Positions 7,157 through 13,865 of a stretch of DNA of 28,238 nt are shown in pieces. The stretch's first letter is position 1. Each line of letters opens with the position of its first letter. The notes beneath the pieces are model-generated. The model was not told the DNA's origin. It saw only the letters and a list, made by a program, of their open reading frames with translations, and did not search any database. The stretch is from the NCBI GenBank assembly GCA_036741355.1, contig DAINSK010000044.1, positions 1-28,238 of the forward strand, in the 5' to 3' direction. Both the position numbers and the translations under genes were made by a program. This DNA comes from JBBRGK01 sp036741355 (GTDB taxonomy: Bacteria > Chloroflexota > Dehalococcoidia > CAUJGQ01).

Positions 7157-9271
7157 ATGAACAGCGAACACGATCAGGCTCCGGTGGAGACGCGCGGCTA
7201 CGTTCGGAAGACGCGAAAGCCCGGAACCTCCGTATTCGTCGTTACCGGCCGCCGCGAGCGAACGTTCGAAGAACCGGCCGCCGCGAGCGATGGCGCTTAC
7301 ATCGCAACTCGGAGTGGGTGGTCAGCCGAGGCCGCCGTTACGCGGCCTGCCAAGATCCGGTCGTTGCCCGGCTTCCACGCCGACGCAGACGCCGCGCAAC
7401 GGCACCACGCGCGCCATTTCTGGCTGTTCGTCCTGTGCCTGACGGGCGTCGATTACTTTTCGACGCTGGCCTACCAGCCGGGCATCGCTTTCAACGCCAC
7501 CGGTTTCCTCTCACCGATCGCAACCGCGGTGCTGGTGGCGTTCACCCTGGTTGGAGCGCTGACCGTCTACCGAGTGGTCGCCCGCGAGAGCCCCAACGGC
7601 CAGGGTAGTATTTCGATGCTCGAGCGCCTGTTGCCGCAGTGGTGGGGCAAGGCGCTCGTACTGGTGCTGCTCGGCTTTGCGGCAACCGACTTTATCATCA
7701 CGATTACGCTCTCCGCTGCAGACGCTGCCAAGCACTTCGTCGAAAACCACTTCGTCGCACAGCACTCGCCGGCTTTTATCCAGCACCAATTCGCGGCGAC
7801 GCTGGTGCTGATCGCGGTGCTCGGGCTCGTATTCTGGCGGGGATTTGGCGAGGCCATCAAGGTCGCTGTCGTCCTTGTGGCCGTCTACCTGGCGTTCAAC
7901 GCGGTCACGATCCTGGTGGCGATCGAGCATATTGTCCGGCATCCGCAGGTCGTGACCGCCTGGCGGACGGGGCTACAGTCGCAGTACGGCAATCCGGTGA
8001 ACATGGCGCGTTCGGCCCTCGTGAAGTTTCCCGAGCTTGCGCTCGGACTTTCCGGGTTTGAGACCGGCGTGGCGGTCATGCCGCTCGTGATGGGCTGGTT
8101 GGGCGACAGTCCGGATAAACCCGCCGGCCGAATCCGCAATACGAAGCTGCTGTTGACGACGGCGGCGCTCATCATGAGCGTCTTTTTGATCACGTCGAGC
8201 GTCGTTACCACGATGCTGATCCCGCCTGAGGCGTTCGCCAAAGGCGGAGCGGCGGAAGGGCGTGCGCTTTCTTACCTGTCGCACCAATATCTCGGCAACG
8301 GCTACGGCACGCTGTACGACGTCTCCAGCATCCTCATCCTCTGGTTCGCGGGGGCGTCGGCAATGGCGGGGCTGCTGAACCTGGTGCCGCGTTACCTGCC
8401 CCGCTACGGCATGGCGCCGGGCTGGGCGGCGGCGCAGAAGCCACTCGTGTTGGTATTCACCGGCATCTCCGTCGTCGTAACCATCGTCTTCGCCGCAGAC
8501 GTGGAAGCGCAGGGCGGCGCATACGCGACCGGCGTGCTGGTGCTGATGATGTCGGCCTCGGTCGCGGTAGCCATCGCCGCCCGCAAACAGCGAAACCGCC
8601 TCTGGTTGATATACGGACTGATCGTCGCCGCGTTCGTGTACATCACCGCCCAGAACGTGCGCGAGCGGCCCGACGGCATCAAGATCGCGACGATCTTCAT
8701 CCTGTCGATCATCATCGTGTCGCTGGGATCGCGCGTGGTACGTTCGACCGAAGTACGAATCGACGAGGTGGAGCTCGACTCGGTGGCGCAGGATATCGTC
8801 GAGCAGGCGGTCGCCGTTGATGGCAAGGGCCGCCGCCGCCTGCACATCATGTTGCACAAACCTTCGAACGGCGTCAGCGTGGCCGAATATCGGGAGACAG
8901 AGAAGCGGCAGCGCCGGGTGCACTACTTTCCGCCCGGCGAGCCCATCGTCGTAGTCCACGTCGAGCGCGCCGATCCATCGGCTTTTTCCGACCGCATGGT
9001 CGTGACCGGCCGCAGGATCGGTCCGTACAACGTCCTGCGCTGCGCCGCGCCGGCGGTGCCGAACGGGATCGTAGCGTTGAGCCTCGTTTTGGTGCGCGAA
9101 TACAACTGCCAGGTTCACCTGAACAGCAGCTGGACCTCCGGCAATCCAGTAGCACGCGCATTCCGCTTCATCGTATTCGGCGAAGGCGACACCGCCCGGC
9201 TGGTGGAGTACATAAAGGACCGCGCGCTCCCCGAGCCAGAGCAGAACGATATCATCGTGCACGTTGCCTGA
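7157..9271 (+). CDS. APC-superfamily transporter with C-terminal cytoplasmic domain, KimA-like
   Basis: About 704 residues. The N-terminal ~85 residues are polar. From HFWLFVLCLTGVDYFSTLAY onward there are about a dozen hydrophobic helices, then about 180 soluble C-terminal residues (from STEVRIDEVELDSV). The first helix DYFSTLAYQPG corresponds by eye to the DALSSVAYG segment of KimA/YdaO-type potassium importers, and DFIITITLSAADA to their DYILTVAVSISAG region. Many relatives are simply annotated as amino-acid permeases. A potassium role is inferred from this resemblance and from the adjacent Kdp-like sensor genes. ATG 7157 has GGGGAGG eleven bases upstream; ATG 7124, close to the previous stop, is the alternative. 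The polar N-terminus contains an 18-bp direct repeat (7244-7290) read in two frames. Confidence 0.75.
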   Translation: MNSEHDQAPVETRGYVRKTRKPGTSVFVVTGRRERTFEEPAAASDGAYIATRSGWSAEAAVTRPAKIRSLPGFHADADAAQRHHARHFWLFVLCLTGVDYFSTLAYQPGIAFNATGFLSPIATAVLVAFTLVGALTVYRVVARESPNGQGSISMLERLLPQWWGKALVLVLLGFAATDFIITITLSAADAAKHFVENHFVAQHSPAFIQHQFAATLVLIAVLGLVFWRGFGEAIKVAVVLVAVYLAFNAVTILVAIEHIVRHPQVVTAWRTGLQSQYGNPVNMARSALVKFPELALGLSGFETGVAVMPLVMGWLGDSPDKPAGRIRNTKLLLTTAALIMSVFLITSSVVTTMLIPPEAFAKGGAAEGRALSYLSHQYLGNGYGTLYDVSSILILWFAGASAMAGLLNLVPRYLPRYGMAPGWAAAQKPLVLVFTGISVVVTIVFAADVEAQGGAYATGVLVLMMSASVAVAIAARKQRNRLWLIYGLIVAAFVYITAQNVRERPDGIKIATIFILSIIIVSLGSRVVRSTEVRIDEVELDSVAQDIVEQAVAVDGKGRRRLHIMLHKPSNGVSVAEYRETEKRQRRVHYFPPGEPIVVVHVERADPSAFSDRMVVTGRRIGPYNVLRCAAPAVPNGIVALSLVLVREYNCQVHLNSSWTSGNPVARAFRFIVFGEGDTARLVEYIKDRALPEPEQNDIIVHVA
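7244..7290 (+). repeat. 18-bp direct repeat with 29-bp period in the transporter N-terminus
   Basis: ACCGGCCGCCGCGAGCGA occurs at 7244-7261 and again, identically, at 7273-7290. The period of 29 is not a multiple of three, so the first copy encodes TGRRER and the second is read one frame over as PAAAS. It lies in the polar, probably unstructured N-terminal segment, which can tolerate such a change. Confidence 0.75.
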
Positions 9272-9398
9272 TTTTCCATCCGGCTCGCGCGCGCCTGCGC
9301 GGTCGTCCGTCCCTCCCCGATTCATTCGTCAGATCGGCTGGCCAACGTCGTACACTCCCTGAAAGCTGGTACTGCATAATCCAGCCCCGGAGGCCGCG

Positions 9399-9770
9399 AT
9401 GCTGAAGACGATCTATGTCCTGCGCCGGAAGCCCGGAATGACGCTGGAGGAGTTTCAAACGTACTGGCACGAACATCACGCGCCGCTGGTGAAACGGCAC
9501 GCCGCGACGCTCGGCATCAAGCGCTACATCCAGGTGCACAGCCGCCCCGGCAGCGAGCCGCGTCGGGCGGATCCGCTCCGAGGCGAGATGCTCAAACCGT
9601 TCGACGGAGTGGCGGAGCTCTGGTTCGACGGCCAGAGCGCGACCGGGTCCGAGGAAGAGCGCCGAGCCGCCGCACAGGCGCTCGCGGAGGACGAAGCCAG
9701 GTTCATCGACTTCTCAGCCTCGTCGGTCTGGCGGGGTGAGGAGCAGTTCATTATCGAGGGCTCGGTATAG
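9399..9770 (+). CDS. EthD domain-containing protein
   Basis: A 123-residue protein of the EthD family (dimeric alpha+beta barrel fold). Diagnostic parts are the N-terminal strand MLKTIYVLRRKPGMTLEEF followed by QTYWHEHHAPLV, the histidine-rich motif of the family, then IKRYIQVHS, FDGVAELWFDG and a terminal FI-rich region (EEQFIIEGS). EthD was named for a gene needed for ethyl tert-butyl ether degradation, but most family members have unknown substrates. ATG 9399 has GGAGG about six bases upstream. It stands alone, 127 bases after the transporter, and is convergent with the following permease; two hairpins lie behind it. Confidence 0.85.
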   Translation: MLKTIYVLRRKPGMTLEEFQTYWHEHHAPLVKRHAATLGIKRYIQVHSRPGSEPRRADPLRGEMLKPFDGVAELWFDGQSATGSEEERRAAAQALAEDEARFIDFSASSVWRGEEQFIIEGSV

Positions 9771-9878
9771 ATAAAACAGGTATTCGGACGGTGGCCCAAC
9801 AGTGCCAGACGCCCTACTCAGAGTCTACATCGGTACCGCTAATCCGCTCAGCCTGGTCGAAGGGAAGCTCTGTCCCGT

Positions 9879-9898
9879 TCTTCTATGCAAATAGAAGA
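9879..9898 (+). terminator. Hairpin with GCAA tetraloop behind the EthD gene
   Basis: TCTTCTAT (9879-9886) and ATAGAAGA (9891-9898) form a perfect 8-bp stem closed by GCAA, a GNRA-type tetraloop. No U-run follows on either strand, so intrinsic termination is doubtful. It may protect the 3' end of the EthD transcript. Confidence 0.35.
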
Positions 9899-9929
9899 CG
9901 ATGTATTTCATTCGTGTCGTCGATCGGCA

Positions 9930-9958
9930 GGGGCCCGGGTATTCTCAACCCGGGCCCC
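9930..9958. terminator. Strong GC hairpin between convergent genes, probable bidirectional terminator
   Basis: GGGGCCCGGGT (9930-9940) and ACCCGGGCCCC (9948-9958) form a perfect 11-bp stem with a 7-base loop. It lies between the ends of the plus-strand EthD gene and the minus-strand permease, the expected place for a shared terminator. It lacks a T-run on both sides, as is common for stem-only terminators in high-GC genomes. Confidence 0.55.
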
Positions 9959-9992
9959 CGCGCTTGAATAGGATGCGCAGTCGTCGGCCTTG

Positions 9993-11552
9993 CTACATGC
10001 CGCCCGCCGGCGAGGGACTCAGCATCGAGCGGCCCTGGCGGAGGGAGTTGAAGACGAACCAGACGACGCCGAGCAGGATCCAGGCGCCCACGATGAGCAG
10101 CGCTTTCTGGCCGTCGTCGGCCGTGCTGCCGCCGCTCGAAAAGGCGATGTAGAACACGGCCAGCATCATGAAGATGTTCAATACGGCGCCCGCGAAGGGG
10201 ACGACTTTGTGGCGCAGGAAGTCGCGGTCGGCGTGACTCCAGAACGCGACCAGCGTCACCAGGCAGGTGAAGCCGTAGAGAATGAACGTGCCGACGTTGG
10301 ACGCGAGCGTAATCTGGGTCAGGTTGTCGACGCTGCGCACGCCGTAGGCGCCAAACAGCGCCGAAACAATCACCATCACGACGATGCCCCAGTGCGGGGT
10401 TGCGTACTTGCCATGCAGGAAGCCCAGCATACCCGGCATCTCTTTGTCGCGCCCCATCACGTAGGTGATGCGCACACCCGTGTTCATGGCGGAGAGGATG
10501 CTGCCCACCAGCGCAAGCACGACGGTGACGGCGACGATCGTGGCGAAGGTGATGCCGAGGTTGCTGAACCAGTGGTCGCCCATGAACTTGAGGAAGTCGC
10601 CGAGCGGCGAGGAGGACTGGGCCGCGGCCGCGTAGCCGGTCACAATCGCGCCTTTCGCGGCTCCCGCCGAGGTGTCGGCCGCCGAGATCTGATCGCCGAT
10701 GAAGAAGTTGGCGGCGAAGTACTCGAACAGGTAGGCGAAGATGCCCTGGATCGCGAGCGACAGCAGGATCGCCTGGCGAATGTGCCGTTTCGGATTCTTC
10801 GCCTCGGCGCCGAGCGCGGTGACCGACTCAAAGCCCACCAGCAGCAGGATGGCGATGGTCCCCTGGTAGACGATGTTGGTGAAGTCGTGGGGTCGGATGA
10901 CAGAAAGGATGCTGTTCTGCTCGTAGTGGATACTGCCGTGGGAGGCGCGGAAGACGATCGCCATGAACGAGACGATCACGAGGGTCACGAGCTGGATCAC
11001 GTTGATCGCCAGCGCGGTCATGGTCGATCCGTTGATGCCGCGCAGCGCGATGAACCCTACCACCGCAGCCGCAACGAGCGCGATCAGCATCTGCACGTTG
11101 AGGCTCAGGTTCGTGTCATAAAGCGCGAACACAAAGGCGATCAGCGTGGCAATGAACGCCACCAAGATGCCGGGGTAGACCCAGTAGTAGAGGTGGGAGA
11201 TCCAGCCGGCTGACATCTTTGCCAGCCGCGCCCAGCGCTGGTGGCGTGCCTTCTCTTTGTCGAGGAAGGCGGCTTCGGCGAAGTAGTAAGACGAGCCGGC
11301 GCCCGCCCGCGGGTAAATGTTGGCTAATTCCGAATAGCAGAGCGCGGTCAGGAAGGCGATCGCGATCGAGGCGATCAGCGCGAACCACATGTCGGACGCC
11401 GTGCTCTTGCTGCCGTTGACCAGAGCGGATTGCGCCTGGAACGTCGTCCAGAGGAACGCCCCGGGGGCGATAAGCGCCATCGCGTTCACGGTCAGGCCGG
11501 TCAGGCCAAGGGTTGGGCGTGGGCCTTCTGTTGCGGGGGCCTCTGTTGCCAT
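9993..11552 (-). CDS. APC family amino-acid permease
   Basis: A 519-residue integral membrane protein with about twelve helices. Helix 1 (TLGLTGLTVNAMALIAPGAFLW) has the unwound GALIAPG-like segment typical of amino acid/polyamine/organocation carriers. CYSELANIYPRAGAGSSYYFAEAAF follows, matching the conserved loop after helix 2 and helix 3, and GTIAILLLVGFESVTALGAEAKNPKR is the conserved helix 6 region. It should import an amino acid or amine by cation symport or exchange; the substrate is not readable. ATG 11552 has GGAGGAG three bases upstream. The gene upstream on the same strand ends 104 bases before it. Confidence 0.88.
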   Translation of the reverse strand: MATEAPATEGPRPTLGLTGLTVNAMALIAPGAFLWTTFQAQSALVNGSKSTASDMWFALIASIAIAFLTALCYSELANIYPRAGAGSSYYFAEAAFLDKEKARHQRWARLAKMSAGWISHLYYWVYPGILVAFIATLIAFVFALYDTNLSLNVQMLIALVAAAVVGFIALRGINGSTMTALAINVIQLVTLVIVSFMAIVFRASHGSIHYEQNSILSVIRPHDFTNIVYQGTIAILLLVGFESVTALGAEAKNPKRHIRQAILLSLAIQGIFAYLFEYFAANFFIGDQISAADTSAGAAKGAIVTGYAAAAQSSSPLGDFLKFMGDHWFSNLGITFATIVAVTVVLALVGSILSAMNTGVRITYVMGRDKEMPGMLGFLHGKYATPHWGIVVMVIVSALFGAYGVRSVDNLTQITLASNVGTFILYGFTCLVTLVAFWSHADRDFLRHKVVPFAGAVLNIFMMLAVFYIAFSSGGSTADDGQKALLIVGAWILLGVVWFVFNSLRQGRSMLSPSPAGGM

Positions 11553-11656
11553 GCTCTCCTCCTGCTAATCTGCTATCCGGCCGGTGTCACCGGACCGGGA
11601 ACGCTCTTCTTCGGATTGCCATCGAAACAATGGGTGCAACATTCGGCCATCGGCCG

Positions 11657-12109
11657 TCAGCGGGTGGCAGCGCTGCGAAGACGGCGTCGCCGGGCAACGC
11701 CGCTGCCAAGACCCGTGCGCGCGACGGCCGGGCGGTCTGTAACTGTCTTTCCGACGGCGGCACGCACTGCAGCCATCGCCAGCACCCGCCCACCAAACCA
11801 GACCGCGGTCATACTGGCGATAACGCCAAACCCGGTGGCCGCGAAGCCGGTCGCGCCGTATCCGCGCGTTATCTGCCAGAGGACGACGGCGTAGATGCTC
11901 AGCGCCGCGGCTGGCAGATGCTTCCACGTGCCGAATCGCCTGTCGCCCGAGAAGTAGTAGAAGGCGAGCAAGGGCATCGCACCCGCCCATAGCAGCGGAT
12001 AGGTCGCCGTTCGTACATGAAACAGAGCGAACGACCATGAGATGCCCAGAAGCACCGTGGCGACCGTTAATGAACCGGTGCGTAACGCAAGGATCCGGCG
12101 AACAACCAT
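11657..12109 (-). CDS. Hypothetical membrane protein with about four helices
   Basis: The product of 150 residues has four hydrophobic segments: about residues 13-33 (LTVATVLLGISWSFALFHV), 36-54, 66-82 and 88-113. A basic C-terminal tail (ending GVARRRRLRSAATR) follows, presumably in the cytoplasm. No family was recognised. ATG 12109 has GAGGAG six bases upstream, which supports the start. It lies between the SDR gene and the amino-acid permease on the same strand, with gaps above 100 bases on both sides, so it may have its own promoter. Confidence 0.65.
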   Translation of the reverse strand: MVVRRILALRTGSLTVATVLLGISWSFALFHVRTATYPLLWAGAMPLLAFYYFSGDRRFGTWKHLPAAALSIYAVVLWQITRGYGATGFAATGFGVIASMTAVWFGGRVLAMAAVRAAVGKTVTDRPAVARTGLGSGVARRRRLRSAATR

Positions 12110-12185
12110 AGCTCACTCCTCGGGGGAAGTAAGTCTATGCTGGCACCGTATGGTTTCGCCCGTGTGACCCGTGTGTGAAGAACGT

Positions 12186-12221
12186 GTTTCGTGGGCAGAC
12201 GAGGCATGTATCGCACGAAAC
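12186..12221. promoter_or_regulatory. 8-bp inverted repeat upstream of the membrane-protein gene
   Basis: GTTTCGTG (12186-12193) and CACGAAAC (12214-12221) are perfect inverted copies 20 bases apart. They lie 77 bases before the start of the membrane-protein gene and about 65 bases after the SDR stop. This could be an operator for a dimeric regulator or part of a terminator for the SDR unit; there is no T-run. Confidence 0.3.
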
Positions 12222-12286
12222 GGAAACTAAACGCAGGTTCCCGGTTGTTTCGGCCAGATTTCCGGCAAGTTGCGAGAGCGTGACGT

Positions 12287-13060
12287 TTACCAGATGGTGG
12301 CGCCGCCGTCCACGTTCAACACCTGGCCGGTAATGAAGCTTGCCGCCGGCGAGGCGAGGAAGACGACCACTCCTTTAAGCTCGCCGTCACGGCCGAGGCG
12401 GTTGAGCGGCGAGAGCGCGGTCATGCGGTCTTCAACAGTTTTCACCAGGTAGTCGGTCATGCGCGTGGGGAAGAAGCCCGGCGCGACGGCGTTGACGTTG
12501 ATGTTGTGTCGCGCCCATTTCACCGCCAGGTCGCGCGTGAGTGCGTCGACGCCGCCCTTGCTGGCGTTATAGGGCACCGTGTCCTGCAGCTCTGGGGCCA
12601 GCCCAAGCTGACCGGTGATCGAGCTCACGTTGACGATCTTTCCGCCGCCTCGCTCGATCATGTGCGGGGCGGCAGCCTGCGACATCATCCACACACCGGT
12701 CAGGTTGATCCGCAGTACCATCTCCCATTTTTCGAGTGGGTACTCTAATGATGGCTCGCCCCACGAAAGGCCCGCGTTGTTGATGAGGATATCGACCCCG
12801 CCGAACCGCTCGACCGTCTCGGCGATGGTTCGGCGCACGTCCTCCTGATCGGAGACGTCGGCCTCGATCGCCAGGATGTCGGCGCCTCTCTCGCGGAGCC
12901 TCTGCTCCGCGGGGTCGAGCCACTGACGCCGCCGCCCGGTGATCGCCACGGCGGCGCCCGCTTCGGACAATCCTTCGGCGATCTCTAGCCCCAGGCCGCG
13001 CGAACCGCCGGTGACGATCGCGGTCTTTCCGCCCAGGTCGAAAAGTTCTTTGACGTTCAT
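12287..13060 (-). CDS. SDR family NAD(P)-dependent oxidoreductase
   Basis: A 257-residue classical short-chain dehydrogenase/reductase. The cofactor motif TGGSRGLG is at residues 17-24, followed by the NNAG motif (ILINNAGLSWG), the catalytic serine in NVSSITGQ, and YNASK carrying the catalytic Tyr and Lys. NVDGGATIW closes the fold. The sequence resembles gluconate 5-dehydrogenase/3-oxoacyl-ACP reductase-like SDRs, and the substrate is open. The frame begins at TTG 13075, directly after the stop of the upstream GNAT gene, but ATG 13060 gives the usual MNVKELFDLGGKTAIVTG start and is preferred. It is very likely cotranscribed with the GNAT gene, 15 bases upstream. Confidence 0.9.
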   Translation of the reverse strand: MNVKELFDLGGKTAIVTGGSRGLGLEIAEGLSEAGAAVAITGRRRQWLDPAEQRLRERGADILAIEADVSDQEDVRRTIAETVERFGGVDILINNAGLSWGEPSLEYPLEKWEMVLRINLTGVWMMSQAAAPHMIERGGGKIVNVSSITGQLGLAPELQDTVPYNASKGGVDALTRDLAVKWARHNINVNAVAPGFFPTRMTDYLVKTVEDRMTALSPLNRLGRDGELKGVVVFLASPAASFITGQVLNVDGGATIW

Positions 13061-13075
13061 CACTTCAACCCCCAA

Positions 13076-13636
13076 TCACCCCTGCAGTGCTTCCCATTCG
13101 CGGCGCAGTACCCCCATTTTCAGCCGGTCGTAACGTTCGCCGTCGCGGTATCCGGCCTCACGCAGCCTGCCCTCGTGCGTGAAACCGGCCTTCTCGTAGG
13201 CACGAATGGCGCGGGTGTTAGTGCTGTGAACGTCGAGGCCAATGCGGTGCAGGTTCAGCTCCTGGAAACCGTAGCGCAGGATAAGCCGGAGGGCGTCGGC
13301 CCCATAGCCTTTGCCCCAGTACTCGCGCTCGCCGATACCGATCGCAAGGACCCCGGCGGCGTTGTTCCACTCGATGTTGTGCAGCACGACGAAGCCGATA
13401 TAACGGTCGCCGTCCAGCGTGCGCAGGGAGAAATAGGCGGAGTTGGGGCTCGAGCCGTGCCTGCCCGCGTAGGATTCCACCGTCTCCGGCCGCGCCCAGT
13501 CCGTGTCCATCAGCCGCCGGTATTCGGCGTCCTCGCTCCAGCGCGACTGCGCCTCGGCGTCGTCGGAACGCGGCGCTGCCAGCCGCACCAACGTACCGCG
13601 AAAAAGGTCCGGGCCCGTCGAGTTCTCAGACTGCAT
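13076..13636 (-). CDS. GNAT family N-acetyltransferase, RimJ/RimL-like
   Basis: A 186-residue protein with the pattern of the RimJ/RimL branch of GNAT enzymes: FRGTLVRLAAPRSDDAEA at the N-terminus, YIGFVVLHNIEWNNAAGVLAIGIGEREYWGKGYGADAL with the acetyl-CoA loop, and NLHRIGLDVHSTNTRAIRAYEKAGFTHEGRLRE, a signature of this branch. RimJ/L enzymes acetylate ribosomal protein N-termini, but many relatives act on small molecules or antibiotics. ATG 13636 has AAGGA five bases upstream; the frame also offers TTG 13639. It is first of a probable two-gene unit with the SDR gene, and a 16-bp direct repeat lies just before it. Confidence 0.87.
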   Translation of the reverse strand: MQSENSTGPDLFRGTLVRLAAPRSDDAEAQSRWSEDAEYRRLMDTDWARPETVESYAGRHGSSPNSAYFSLRTLDGDRYIGFVVLHNIEWNNAAGVLAIGIGEREYWGKGYGADALRLILRYGFQELNLHRIGLDVHSTNTRAIRAYEKAGFTHEGRLREAGYRDGERYDRLKMGVLRREWEALQG

Positions 13637-13645
13637 CAACTTCCT

Positions 13646-13677
13646 TGTTTATGAACATTCGTGTTTATGAACGCTCG
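13646..13677. repeat. Tandem 16-bp repeat upstream of the RimJ/L-like gene
   Basis: Two adjacent 16-base units (13646-13661 and 13662-13677) share TGTTTATGAAC and TCG and differ at two positions. Read on the gene's strand, GTTCATAAACA occurs twice at 16-base spacing, about 10 to 40 bases before the ATG at 13636. This is the right position for paired operators or a promoter. Confidence 0.4.
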
Positions 13678-13726
13678 TGGCTCTCTCCGGCAGTATGGCC
13701 GGTAGATCGACCGTCTGGCTACGATT

Positions 13727-13826
13727 NNNNNNNNNNNNNNNNNNNNNNNNNNNNNNNNNNNNNNNNNNNNNNNNNNNNNNNNNNNNNNNNNNNNNNNNNN
13801 NNNNNNNNNNNNNNNNNNNNNNNNNN
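13727..13826. other. Scaffold gap of 100 N
   Basis: Exactly 100 undetermined bases, the conventional filler for a gap of unknown length. Genes on either side come from different contigs, so their adjacency is a scaffolding inference. Confidence 0.98.
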
Positions 13827-13865
13827 CGGGAATGCCTGACCGAGGGTTTGTGCGCGCCTGAGCTA

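Noticed and set aside
7973..9325. 450-residue minus-strand frame opposite the transporter, and a similar plus-strand frame opposite the permease (9990-11213)
   Set aside because: Both are shadows of membrane-protein genes: His/Asp/Arg-rich with no domain.
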